64,000 nt of DNA, taken from Sphingorhabdus contaminans (GTDB lineage Bacteria; Pseudomonadota; Alphaproteobacteria; Sphingomonadales; Sphingomonadaceae). The notes beneath the pieces were generated by a model. That model was given only the letters and a program-made list of their open reading frames with translations. It made no database searches and had not been told where the DNA came from. Every line of letters starts with the position of its first letter. Position 1 is the first letter of the stretch. This document shows, piece by piece, positions 8,044 to 16,437 of this stretch. The position numbers were made by a program, and so were the translations under genes. The DNA lies in the NCBI RefSeq assembly GCF_007280415.1, contig NZ_VKKU01000002.1, forward strand, positions 1,529,501 through 1,593,500, in the 5' to 3' direction.

Positions 8044-9123
8044 ATGGCGACGACTGCAGATTATGGGCTCGGCGAATTCACGTTCCCGCGGGGCTGGTTC
8101 ATGGTGGCCACGTCCGAAGAGGTAACGAACACGCCGATCGGCGTCCGCTATTTCGGTGAGGAACTGGTCCTTTACCGCGGGCATTCCGGGCGGGTCTTTC
8201 TGATCGAGGCCTTTTGCCCGCATATGGGGACCCATCTCGCTAAGAACAGCACCTCTTATGTTGTGCGCGACAAGGAACATGTCGAGGGCGACAATATCCG
8301 CTGCCCCTATCATGGCTGGCGCTTTGGCCCGGACGGCCGTTGCAACGAAATTCCCTATTCACCGTCACCACCACCCAAGGCGGCGTGTCTGAAAAGCTGG
8401 AAAGTGGTCGAAAGAGCGGGCGTCGTCTGGACATGGTATGATGCGGAGAACGGAGAGCCGGATTACGACCTGCCCGCCTTTGAGGCGTTCGACGCGCCCT
8501 ATTGGGTGAACTGGAAAATCGATTGTCTGGGCACGCTCAATTCCCATCCGCAGGAAGTCGTCGATAACATGACCGACAAGGGCCATCTGGAACCGGTTCA
8601 TGGTTCGGTCGATATGGTCAGTTTCGAAAATGAATTTGATGGTGTTGTCTGCCGGCAGATACTCGCCGCGGGACATAAGACGCTCGCAGGATCAGGTGCG
8701 GAGCCGATGACCAACGATACCTGGTATACCGGCCCCGGTATCCTGCAGTCGGTCATGATCGGGGAGTATCCCTCGCATATGCTGATCGCGCATACTCCGG
8801 TCGATGATGGCTCGGTCAAAGTCTGGTACGGCCTGATGGTGAAGGTGAAGAACGAAAAGCCGACAGGCGCCGACATCGCGCTGGCCAAGCAATATGAAGT
8901 GGCAGGCGTTGACGCCTTTGCCCAGGATTTCGAAATCTGGGGTAACAAGCGCCCCTGCATCAATCCCATGATGGTCAAGGGCGATGGCCCGTTCGACAAA
9001 TTGCGGATCTGGTACAAGCAATTCTACAATCCCAGGGCAAGAGCCGGAGAATTCCAGACTCGGGTGAATGGCAAATACACAACCCGGGGGACCGCAACCG
9101 CGCCATGGGATGCCGTTGCCTGA
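8044..9123 (+). CDS. Rieske non-haem iron oxygenase, KshA/Daf36-like terminal oxygenase
   Basis: This 359-residue oxygenase has a Rieske [2Fe-2S] site C58-x-H60 and C87-x2-H90. The mononuclear iron motif is D178-x2-H181-x4-H186, followed by a C-terminal QDFEIWGNK and KLRIWYKQFY pattern. These resemble the 3-ketosteroid 9-alpha-hydroxylase (KshA) / cholesterol 7-desaturase (Daf36) branch. It would hydroxylate or desaturate a hydrophobic cyclic substrate using O2 and electrons from a reductase. No ferredoxin or reductase gene is adjacent. The ATG at 8044 is chosen because AAGGAGAGG is 7 bp upstream. Substrate unknown. Confidence 0.85.
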   Translation: MATTADYGLGEFTFPRGWFMVATSEEVTNTPIGVRYFGEELVLYRGHSGRVFLIEAFCPHMGTHLAKNSTSYVVRDKEHVEGDNIRCPYHGWRFGPDGRCNEIPYSPSPPPKAACLKSWKVVERAGVVWTWYDAENGEPDYDLPAFEAFDAPYWVNWKIDCLGTLNSHPQEVVDNMTDKGHLEPVHGSVDMVSFENEFDGVVCRQILAAGHKTLAGSGAEPMTNDTWYTGPGILQSVMIGEYPSHMLIAHTPVDDGSVKVWYGLMVKVKNEKPTGADIALAKQYEVAGVDAFAQDFEIWGNKRPCINPMMVKGDGPFDKLRIWYKQFYNPRARAGEFQTRVNGKYTTRGTATAPWDAVA

Positions 9124-9190
9124 CAAATGTGCTGATTCTGCCGCTTTGTGTTTCGCAAAGTGGCATGAATATCGTCATATTGTTGCCAAA

Positions 9191-9222
9191 CGCGTAATTT
9201 GAATTGACTTTCATTACGCTTT
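9191..9222. promoter_or_regulatory. 32-bp palindromic operator, site D
   Basis: ACGCGTAATT (9191-9200) and CATTACGCTT (9213-9222) contain perfect inverted cores GCGTAAT/ATTACGC with exactly the 32-bp geometry of sites A and C. It is 78 bp upstream of the TonB receptor start, linking uptake to the same regulator. Confidence 0.7.
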
Positions 9223-9300
9223 TTGGAAATTAGCGCACAGAGGAAGAGAATGACTGCGAAGATGGATGTCTTTGCAGTCGCGACTTTAGGGGAGGGTTCA

Positions 9301-11913
9301 ATGAAAACATTTAATCGCGTCGCGGTATCCACTTTGTTGGTCGGCGTAAGCATCGCCGGGCTTTCTGTTCCGGCTTTCGCGCAGGACGCCGAAGATAATA
9401 ATAGCGGTCTTCAGGAAATCGTCGTTACGGCGAACAAACGCTCGGAAAACTTGCAGGAAACACCCATTGCCATTTCGGCGGTCAGTTCCGAGCAATTGGA
9501 GCTTCGCGGACTTTCCGAAGTGAAGGACCTGAGCGCAATCGCACCCAACGTGTCCATTCTCGGGGGCACGACCAATGCTACTGCTGCGGTTGTTTCCATC
9601 CGCGGGATTCCGACGCCCGCTGACGAAACCCAAGGCTTCGATTCGCCTATCGGATTGTACCAGGACGGTGTCTATCTCGCCCGTTCTTCGGCAGCCTCTT
9701 TCGAAGTTGCGGACATTGAACGTGTCGAAGTGTTGCGCGGACCACAAGGGACCCTTTTTGGCCGCAACACGACGGGCGGCGCTATCAACTTCATCACGAA
9801 AAAGCCGGATGACGAGGCGAGCCTGCGTCTCAAACTCGGTGTCGGCAATTATGGCCAGCGTCTTGGCCGGTTCGTGCTTAACTCGGGCGACATTGGCGGT
9901 GCGCGTATGTCCCTCGGTTACCTGCGTCGTCAGCGCAATGGCGTTGTCGACAACCTTCTGGAACCGAAAGACAGCCGTGATCCCGGCAGCAGCAAGGTCG
10001 ACTCCGCGCGCTGGGCGATCGAGATCGACGTGACCGATAACATCTCGGTCTATAATGTTCTCGACTGGACCCAGATCAAGGGGCAGCCGCATGTACAGCA
10101 ACTGGCCGAAGTTGGTCTGGGCGTATTCCGCCCCAATATCGTTTATCAGGGAAATACATTTGCGCAGGTCAATCCCGCGAATGTCGGCGGCTATCTGGCC
10201 CAATCGACAATATTGGAACCCGGTTGTTCCAAAACCGTAACGCGTGCGCGTCTTTCCCAAATCTGCAATGAATCCGACGGCCTTTCCACCGACCGCATCT
10301 GGGGCAATATGTTCCGCATCGAGGCAGAGACCGATTTTGTAACGCTACGCACAACGACTGCCTATCGCAGCTGGAAAAACCGGATCAACGGCAGCGACCT
10401 GGACGGACTTGGTTCCTTGCGTGGTGCATTGTTCAACATTGGCCCGACGAACACGTTGAACGGTTTCCCGGCATCTGTTCTGTCCGGCAACCCGTTGACG
10501 GGTTCAGGGCTTGGTCTGCCCGCTGGCACCGCGGCCTTCTTATCCAGTCAGGCCATTCCGCAAATCACGCAGTCGCTCTTTACCGCGACAAATGACCGTC
10601 AGCAGGAACAATGGAGTCAGGAAATCGAGCTTGTCTCGAACAATGACGGTCCGTTCCAATGGGTCGTAGGCGGGTTCTTCTTCCGTGAATCAGGTACCGA
10701 ACGGAACGTCCAGAATTTCGGCTTCGTTCTTGATACCAACCAGGTTGTCTATACGGCTGCCAACTTCGGCGGACTGGCTCCGCTGATCCAGGCCAACAAC
10801 CCGGCACGCTTCCGCATCATCCCGCAGTCGTCGATCTTGGCTTACAAGGCTGATGGCACGTCCAAGGCTGTTTATGCGCAGGCAAGCTATCGCCCGGGTG
10901 GTGAAGATGGCGCCTTTGGCGTCACACTGGGCCTGCGCTATTCCTGGGATGAAAAGGAAGTGCTCCGGACACAGAATGGAGCGGTTCCTTATACCTCGGG
11001 AGCGGACAAGGCGTTCAACTATGGCAAGAAGAAGTTCAATGCACCAACAGGGCATCTGACAATTGATTACCGTGCCGGGGACGATATCAACCTTTATGCC
11101 CGCGCGGCACGAGGCTATCGCTCAGGTGGTTTCAACCTCCGTCAGGCGACCCATAATGGCAGTGCCGCCGCACCGCCTTTTGGTCTGCGGACCATTCCGC
11201 TCACGCCATTTGATGAAGAATTGATCGATTCGTTCGAACTTGGCGCGAAAACGCAATTTGCAGACCGGGTCCGGTTGAATGTTGCGGTGTTCCACAACAT
11301 CTACAAAGACCAGCTGGCAACCATTCCGGTGCCGATCGTTGGCGGAGGCGGCTTCGGAACGATTACCGTCAATGCGGGTAAAACAACCTACACGGGTATC
11401 GAACTTGAGGGTCAGTTCAATCTGACCGACAATTTCTCGATCGATGGAAATCTGGGTTATCTCAAGGTCGACATCAAGAATTTCCCGGGCGCGGATATCA
11501 CCAATACCACGCGCAACATTGCCGGCCTTCTGAACGGTGCGGGCTCTTATGCACCCAAATGGACCGGTTCCATTGCCGCCAATGTCACTGTTCCGCTGTC
11601 CGGCGACACAAAGCTGACCGGCCGGTTGGGGTATAACTACACCTCTGGCTACCAGATGTTCGCCAACCCGCTGACGGCGCCATTCTCCAAGACGACCGAG
11701 GGTGATGCCCGCGGCCTTGTCGATGGCCAGATCCGCATCGACGGCATCAAGTTCGGTGGAGCAGGCAATGGTTTCGGGGTAACCTTCTGGGGCAAGAACC
11801 TGACGAACAAGGATTATGTCACGCGTTCGGTGGACTTCGGCCAGCTTGGTTTTGCCGGCGTCATCTATGGCGACCCGCGGACATATGGAATGACGCTCGA
11901 CTTCGAATTCTGA
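9301..11913 (+). CDS. TonB-dependent receptor
   Basis: This 870-residue outer-membrane protein has a signal peptide ending near PAFA. It continues with a TonB-box-like EIVVTANKR, a plug domain (about residues 45-165, with VLRGPQGTLFGRN) and a long beta-barrel ending in an aromatic-containing strand (TLDFEF). Such sphingomonad receptors import bulky hydrophobic or carbohydrate substrates with energy from TonB-ExbBD. The ATG at 9301 is preceded by GGGGAGGG and begins a proper signal peptide. Site D upstream and the terminator downstream make it a single-gene unit. It probably imports the substrate of the preceding catabolic genes. Confidence 0.9.
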   Translation: MKTFNRVAVSTLLVGVSIAGLSVPAFAQDAEDNNSGLQEIVVTANKRSENLQETPIAISAVSSEQLELRGLSEVKDLSAIAPNVSILGGTTNATAAVVSIRGIPTPADETQGFDSPIGLYQDGVYLARSSAASFEVADIERVEVLRGPQGTLFGRNTTGGAINFITKKPDDEASLRLKLGVGNYGQRLGRFVLNSGDIGGARMSLGYLRRQRNGVVDNLLEPKDSRDPGSSKVDSARWAIEIDVTDNISVYNVLDWTQIKGQPHVQQLAEVGLGVFRPNIVYQGNTFAQVNPANVGGYLAQSTILEPGCSKTVTRARLSQICNESDGLSTDRIWGNMFRIEAETDFVTLRTTTAYRSWKNRINGSDLDGLGSLRGALFNIGPTNTLNGFPASVLSGNPLTGSGLGLPAGTAAFLSSQAIPQITQSLFTATNDRQQEQWSQEIELVSNNDGPFQWVVGGFFFRESGTERNVQNFGFVLDTNQVVYTAANFGGLAPLIQANNPARFRIIPQSSILAYKADGTSKAVYAQASYRPGGEDGAFGVTLGLRYSWDEKEVLRTQNGAVPYTSGADKAFNYGKKKFNAPTGHLTIDYRAGDDINLYARAARGYRSGGFNLRQATHNGSAAAPPFGLRTIPLTPFDEELIDSFELGAKTQFADRVRLNVAVFHNIYKDQLATIPVPIVGGGGFGTITVNAGKTTYTGIELEGQFNLTDNFSIDGNLGYLKVDIKNFPGADITNTTRNIAGLLNGAGSYAPKWTGSIAANVTVPLSGDTKLTGRLGYNYTSGYQMFANPLTAPFSKTTEGDARGLVDGQIRIDGIKFGGAGNGFGVTFWGKNLTNKDYVTRSVDFGQLGFAGVIYGDPRTYGMTLDFEF

Positions 11914-11935
11914 TCAGTCGATCCATCGATAAAGA

Positions 11936-11962
11936 GGCCGGGGTTCGCTCCGGCCTTTTTTT
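11936..11962 (+). terminator. Rho-independent terminator after the TonB receptor
   Basis: GGCCGGGG and CTCCGGCC pair around a TTCG tetraloop (11936-11955, one G-U pair) followed by seven T residues. It lies 22 bp after the receptor stop. Confidence 0.9.
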
Positions 11963-12057
11963 GTCCTGACAACGGACAGAGATGGATCATCCCCATTTAA
12001 AATCCTGTTTTCCATTTATCTTTGCCGGGTGCATAAAGCTGTTCGGGCGGTGGAAAT

Positions 12058-12894
12058 ATGAATAGAATTTTGGTCTCGTTACTCGGCTTGTTTTGGATTC
12101 TGAGTGGCTGTGCGACCACTAACGGCGGCCAAAGCCCGCGCATTTTGGCGCATTCGAAATATGTGGCGATGGGGAGTTCATTTGCCGCCGGCGCAGGTAT
12201 CGGTCCGATCCAGACGGGGTCGCCAGAACGTTGCAGCAGGACCGTCAACAATTATGCCAGCCTCGTTGCCAGCGCGTTAAAGCTTGATCTGGTGGACGTC
12301 AGTTGCAGCGGCGCGTCGACCGACCACATCCTCGGCAACTGGAACGAGCTTCCCCCGCAAATTGAATCGGTGGGGCCGGATACCCGTCTGGTTACAGTGA
12401 CTATTGGCGGCAACGATCTGCGTTATGTCGGGTGGCTGTTCGCAAGCAGTTGCAGGCTGGGCGTATCGGCTTACCCGGGACCCTGCCGGGACGTCCTTGC
12501 ACCTTCCGACGCGGATTATCTGAGGCTCGAAGAGCAACTGCAAAAAATGGCCACGGAAATCCGCCGTAGAGCACCGCAGGCGCGGGTATTTTTTGTCCAA
12601 TATGTGACGTTGCTTTCCGATCCCACATGCCCGCTGGAGATTATAGCGTCCGAAGATGCGATTGTAGGTCGGCAGATTGCCAGCCGACTGGCCAGCATTA
12701 CAGCACAGGTTGCGCGGGCAAACGGTATATATACGATTCAAGCCGATATCGCGTCGCGGTCCCATACGCCATGCGCGGCTGAGCCATGGAGCAATGGTTT
12801 ATCAAAAGGGTACGACACCAAAAACGGTGCGCCCTGGCACCCGAATGCAGCCGGTCATGAGGCAATTTCACAAATGCTGATCAAGTCTATGTGA
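12058..12894 (+). CDS. SGNH/GDSL-type hydrolase lipoprotein
   Basis: This 278-residue protein has a lipoprotein signal peptide with lipobox LSGC (Cys18). The SGNH blocks are block I MGSSFAAGAG (nucleophile Ser41), block II around SCSGAST, block III GGNDLRY (Asn) and block V WHPNAAGH (catalytic His). Members are secreted esterases or lipases. Attached to a membrane lipid, it would act on acylated molecules in the periplasm or at the outer membrane. It lies just outside the left tRNA-derived repeat, so it belongs to the ancestral chromosome side. Substrate unknown. Confidence 0.85.
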   Translation: MNRILVSLLGLFWILSGCATTNGGQSPRILAHSKYVAMGSSFAAGAGIGPIQTGSPERCSRTVNNYASLVASALKLDLVDVSCSGASTDHILGNWNELPPQIESVGPDTRLVTVTIGGNDLRYVGWLFASSCRLGVSAYPGPCRDVLAPSDADYLRLEEQLQKMATEIRRRAPQARVFFVQYVTLLSDPTCPLEIIASEDAIVGRQIASRLASITAQVARANGIYTIQADIASRSHTPCAAEPWSNGLSKGYDTKNGAPWHPNAAGHEAISQMLIKSM

Positions 12895-13459
12895 GGAGGT
12901 TTCGGGAGCTGACAGAACCGAAAAAGGCGTTTTCCAGGTCGCACCCCAAAGCCCCTCCCAACGGGAAGGCACATTCGTATAAAATTTTGGGATTCCCGAA
13001 CGAAAGGGATGGTGCTGCTGGGGAGGATTGAACTCCCGACCTCGTCATTACCAAAGCAAGGGAAGACCGGCCGGAAGGTAAGGGTTACCAACGATTTTGC
13101 AGCTTCTTTGTTGGCATTAGTGGATTAACCCACAGACTTCCCAAGCTGTCCCAAAGTCTTATCTCAGAGTTTTCCTACTGAAAGTTCTTTGGTTCAATAA
13201 AAGTCCAAAAAGCGACCTACGCAGGACCTACAGTCGAGGGATGGTATGAAGGGTTGTATTCCTATTCATCCTCAAGGCGGATTTACGTCTGCTGGTGTAA
13301 ATTGATTGAGCCAATATTATTCCAGTTAACGCATCAATCCATTACCTATTCCGCATATTAATGCGCACGACGTTTAGCCCTAGATAGTGGTTCACCCGGA
13401 AAGACCGGGAAACATCATGACCGTCCCCCCCGGCGACGGCCTAAGTTGGAGACACTATC
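12895..13459. other. 565-bp intergenic region at the left island boundary, no gene seen
   Basis: After the hydrolase stop the region holds the tRNA-Thr-derived repeat (12945-13054), then AT-richer DNA without a convincing reading frame. A small hairpin CCCGG-AAAGA-CCGGG lies near 13397-13411, shortly before the YHS gene. The bufferin-operon promoter should lie in 13330-13450, but I cannot fix its -35/-10. Confidence 0.6.
12945..13054. repeat. Left copy of tRNA-Thr 3'-end direct repeat (attachment-site-like)
   Basis: This 110-bp stretch matches 27483-27592 without gaps and with 9 mismatches. Positions 13003-13054 are identical over 52 bp. It contains the 3' half of tRNA-Thr from the anticodon arm to CCA plus downstream sequence, but no 5' half. 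That is how an attachment site looks after integration into a tRNA 3' end. Confidence 0.8.
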
Positions 13460-13960
13460 GTGACTAACCGTACTACTCGCGCTGTGCTTGTCGCTCTTGG
13501 CTTGCTCGTAGCATCAACTTCTATTCCATCCAGCCCTGCATTTGCAGTGGTTCCTACTTCCACGTCGGCAGTTAATACAGATGAACAGGGCATTGCTCTG
13601 CATGGCTACGATCCGGTCGCCTATTTCACAGTCGGCGCACCAACCAAAGGCAACCCTACGCTGACTTTCAAGTACAAAGGCGCAAGCTACTTTTTTGCCA
13701 GCGCTGAAAACTTGAAGAAGTTCAAGGCCAATCCCGCTGCGTTCGCGCCCCAATTTGGTGGCTTCTGCGCCATGGGTGTCGCGCTTGAAAAGAAGCTCGA
13801 CGGTGACCCTGCTGTCTGGAAAATCGTAGATGGCAAACTCTACCTGAACGTCAATGCAGACGTCGCGGTTGCCTGGCAGCGTGACATTCCCGGCAATCTC
13901 GAAAAGGCCAAAGAGTATTGGCCCGCAATCAAGGGCAAGACCCCTGAATCGTTGAATTGA
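13460..13960 (+). CDS. Exported YHS domain-containing protein
   Basis: This 166-residue protein has a signal peptide ending near PAFA and a YHS domain. The pattern is ALHGYDPVAYF, YFFASAENLKKF and FGGFCAMGVA, with a single Cys in the last block. YHS domains are linked to metal-binding and metal-transport proteins, especially copper. The GTG start at 13460 has GGAG upstream. It lies 72 bp before the DUF2282 precursor gene and in the same direction, so it may be the first gene of the bufferin operon and take part in periplasmic copper handling. That link is inferred from context. Confidence 0.8.
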   Translation: MTNRTTRAVLVALGLLVASTSIPSSPAFAVVPTSTSAVNTDEQGIALHGYDPVAYFTVGAPTKGNPTLTFKYKGASYFFASAENLKKFKANPAAFAPQFGGFCAMGVALEKKLDGDPAVWKIVDGKLYLNVNADVAVAWQRDIPGNLEKAKEYWPAIKGKTPESLN

Positions 13961-14032
13961 TCCCTCCAACGGTGGCGGACGCCTGTTCGCTGCCGTTCGG
14001 GATCGTCCGCTCCAGAAGAAGGAAGAATTACC

Positions 14033-14329
14033 ATGAACCTCTCCCGTTCGGCCTTTATCGCAGGCGCTGTGGCAACAGCCCTCGTCAGCCTTTCGCCCAG
14101 CGCGGCAGCTGCCAAACGCCCGCCGCAGGAAAAATGTTTTGGCATTTCGCTTGCCGGACACAATGATTGTGCTGCTGGCCCAGGCACTTCCTGCGCCGGC
14201 ACATCAAAGCGTGATTATCAGGGCAATGCATGGACTTTGGTCCCCAAGGGCACATGTCTCACTATGCCTTCCAAAACCTCGCCCACTGGCCATGGCCAAT
14301 TGAGTGAGTTCAAGGAAGTGCGGCGTTAA
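14033..14329 (+). CDS. bufA1: Bufferin-type RiPP precursor (DUF2282 family)
   Basis: This 98-residue protein has a signal peptide (residues 1-26) and a core with four Cys at 35, 46, 54 and 75 in the DUF2282 pattern [29 protein letters not shown] and VPKGTC. In known bufferins, an MNIO enzyme converts core cysteines to thiooxazole-type heterocycles, and the exported peptide sequesters copper. A ribosome binding site-like AGAAGAAGGAAG precedes the ATG. The MNIO gene begins 3 bp after its stop, making the assignment strong. Metal specificity is inferred from the family. Confidence 0.88.
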   Translation: MNLSRSAFIAGAVATALVSLSPSAAAAKRPPQEKCFGISLAGHNDCAAGPGTSCAGTSKRDYQGNAWTLVPKGTCLTMPSKTSPTGHGQLSEFKEVRR

Positions 14330-14332
14330 ACC

Positions 14333-15229
14333 ATGTCCGGGGCGCATTCTACCATGTCAGTGTTCGCTCCTAATGCGGGACCGAACGGATTGCCCCCGGG
14401 TGTGGGGATCGGCCTTAAGCGCGCGCATTGCGAAGCGCTTTTGGCCGATCCATCGCTTGTGGATTTCGTCGAGATCCATGCCGAAAATTTTATGAGCGCC
14501 GGCGGCCCCAACCTGATCCTGTTGGACAGGATTGCCGAGGCATGGCCGCTATCTATCCATGGCGTGGGGCTCTCGATCGGCGGCAAAGAGCGACTTGATC
14601 GCGAGCACCTGCATCGACTTCGCAAGTTAATCGACCGCACGAGTCCCGCCAGCTTTTCGGAGCATTTGGCATGGTCGTCCCATGACGGCGTTTATTTCAA
14701 CGACCTTTTGCCCGTCGTTTACGATACGCCCACGCTCAACCGCGTTATTGTGAACATCAACGAAGCCCAGGATTTTCTGGGTGTCCGAATGCTCCTCGAA
14801 AATCCGTCAACTTATGTCGCGTTTTCGGCAAGCAGTTGGCACGAGGCCGAATTCCTGCAGCAAATTGCCCAAAGCACAGGTTGCGGACTGCTGCTGGATG
14901 TGAACAATCTTTATGTTTCTTGCTATAATCATGACTGGTCTGCACAGGACTGGCTCTCGCACATTACGCTGGACCTGGTCGGCGAAATTCATGTGGCAGG
15001 GCATGAAGCCATTCAGGACGCCGAAGGCCAGACATTGCTGATCGACAGCCATGGTGATCCCGTCGGCGAACCGGTTTTCGAACTCCTCGAACATGTAATA
15101 ACCCGCGGCGGCATTCGTCCCGTCCTCGTTGAGCGGGATAATGACATACCTCCGTTGTCGGTTCTTTTGCAGGAAACTGACCAGGTCCGGCAGATTATAG
15201 AGCGTACGGCGTACGCGGCGGTGTTGTGA
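14333..15229 (+). CDS. bufB: MNIO family enzyme (DUF692), bufferin-modifying
   Basis: This 298-residue TIM-barrel enzyme of the multinuclear non-haem iron oxidase family modifies cysteines of RiPP precursors with O2. Family blocks seen are GIGLKRAH near residue 25, EIHAENFM, SEHLAWS, LLDVNNLYVSC, EIHVAGHE, IDSHGDPV and VLVERDNDIP. They supply the His/Glu/Asp/Asn iron ligands. It sits directly between the DUF2282 precursor and the DUF2063 partner, the standard order. An ATG at 14354 is a possible alternative start. The next gene begins on the last base of its stop. Confidence 0.9.
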   Translation: MSGAHSTMSVFAPNAGPNGLPPGVGIGLKRAHCEALLADPSLVDFVEIHAENFMSAGGPNLILLDRIAEAWPLSIHGVGLSIGGKERLDREHLHRLRKLIDRTSPASFSEHLAWSSHDGVYFNDLLPVVYDTPTLNRVIVNINEAQDFLGVRMLLENPSTYVAFSASSWHEAEFLQQIAQSTGCGLLLDVNNLYVSCYNHDWSAQDWLSHITLDLVGEIHVAGHEAIQDAEGQTLLIDSHGDPVGEPVFELLEHVITRGGIRPVLVERDNDIPPLSVLLQETDQVRQIIERTAYAAVL

Positions 15230-15960
15230 TGCAGGCATCATTTGCTCACGCGTTGCTCGAAACGGATTTGCCCGAGGTGGACGAGCATGGGCGCTTCAAC
15301 GTCTATCGAAACAATCTTCGGATTACGCTACGCAATGCATTGCGCACAACCTTTCCCGCCGTAGAGAAACTGGTTGGGGAAGACTATTTTTCCGCGCTCA
15401 CTCTCCTTTACGTCGAGCGCCATCCTCCCCGCTCGCCGATTATGACTGAATATGGGCATGATTTTGCCGCCTTCTTGAGCGGTTTCAGTCCGCTAAGCGA
15501 TTATCCCTATCTGGCTGACGTAGCGCGGCTCGAGTTTGCCCGTGTTCAGGCCTATCATGCCGCTGATACGCATAACTTCCGGATGGACAGCGAAGCTTCG
15601 GCCATTGCGGCACTGGATATTCGAGCGATGCTTCATCCATCGGTGACCGTCGTTGTTTCCGAAAATCCCGCGCTGTCGATCTGGCGCGCCCAGCTGGAAC
15701 CCGATGCAACGCCGCTGATACCCGACGCGACCGAAACAGCGATTATCTGGCGACAGGACGATCTGGTGACAGAGATGTTGGCGCATGCCGATGACGCACT
15801 GTTGTTACGGCACTTCGCCCAATCGCAAACTTTTGCCGCCCTAATTTCGGAATTTCCGGACGATCCGTCCGTCGCAACCTTGATTGCCCGTTTTATCAAC
15901 CTGGCCATTGCCGGAATAATTGTCCCAACACACACGCCTATTGAAGGAGAAATGAAGTGA
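15229..15960 (+). CDS. bufC: DUF2063 family protein, MNIO partner
   Basis: This 243-residue protein has the DUF2063 N-terminal signature: FAHALLET, FNVYRNNL and LRNALRTTFPAVEKLVGEDYF, then YLADVARLEFAR. Named a putative DNA-binding domain in older annotation, the family is now understood as the partner that helps the MNIO enzyme bind its precursor peptide. I place the start at ATG 15229 (TGATG overlap with bufB); GTG 15226 is one codon earlier. The downstream DoxX gene overlaps its stop, so bufA-bufB-bufC-doxX form one operon. Confidence 0.88.
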   Translation: MQASFAHALLETDLPEVDEHGRFNVYRNNLRITLRNALRTTFPAVEKLVGEDYFSALTLLYVERHPPRSPIMTEYGHDFAAFLSGFSPLSDYPYLADVARLEFARVQAYHAADTHNFRMDSEASAIAALDIRAMLHPSVTVVVSENPALSIWRAQLEPDATPLIPDATETAIIWRQDDLVTEMLAHADDALLLRHFAQSQTFAALISEFPDDPSVATLIARFINLAIAGIIVPTHTPIEGEMK

Positions 15961-16430
15961 CGAACTCGCCCCTATCCGGTGCACTTTCTGCGCCTGCAAA
16001 AATCATGTCCCAAATCCCCCAGGCCGTTGTGCAACTTGCCATGCGTGGGGGGCTTGCCGGCATCTTCTGGAGCTCTGCACGGACCAAAGTCGAAGGGGTG
16101 CTGACCGTGTCCGAAAACACATTCTACCTTTTTGAAGAAGAATATCGCTTGCCGCTCGTCGACCCCGAAATTGCGGCCTATCTCGCTACCTACGCTGAAC
16201 ATCTGCTGCCCGTTATGCTGGTCTTGGGTTTGGCTACACGGCTATCGGCTTTGGGACTATTTGTTATGACACTCACCATCCAGATATTTGTCTATCCCGA
16301 CGCCTTCCTCTCAACCCATTTCGGCTGGTTCGCCATTGCCTTGGGCATCATGGCCTATGGTCCGGGCAAGCTGTCTCTGGATGCGCTCCTCGACCGGCAA
16401 ACAAAATTGGCGTCTTCAAATCAATCTTGA
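15957..16430 (+). CDS. DoxX family membrane protein
   Basis: This 157-residue inner-membrane protein has about four hydrophobic segments and DoxX-type features: FWSSARTKVEG, YLATYAEHLLPVMLVLGLATRLSALGL split over helices 2-3, and GPGKLSLD at the end. DoxX proteins often end bufferin and other MNIO operons and are suspected to have a redox role, but their reaction is not established. The GTG start overlaps the bufC stop by 4 bp. The 3' end faces the convergent LysR gene 7 bp away. Confidence 0.85.
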   Translation: MTNSPLSGALSAPAKIMSQIPQAVVQLAMRGGLAGIFWSSARTKVEGVLTVSENTFYLFEEEYRLPLVDPEIAAYLATYAEHLLPVMLVLGLATRLSALGLFVMTLTIQIFVYPDAFLSTHFGWFAIALGIMAYGPGKLSLDALLDRQTKLASSNQS

Positions 16431-16437
16431 TGCGTCC

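Noticed and set aside
13060-13140. Possible integrase remnant beside the left attachment-like repeat
   Set aside because: Both strands give only very short frames (for example about ten residues, basic) with no recognisable recombinase motif.
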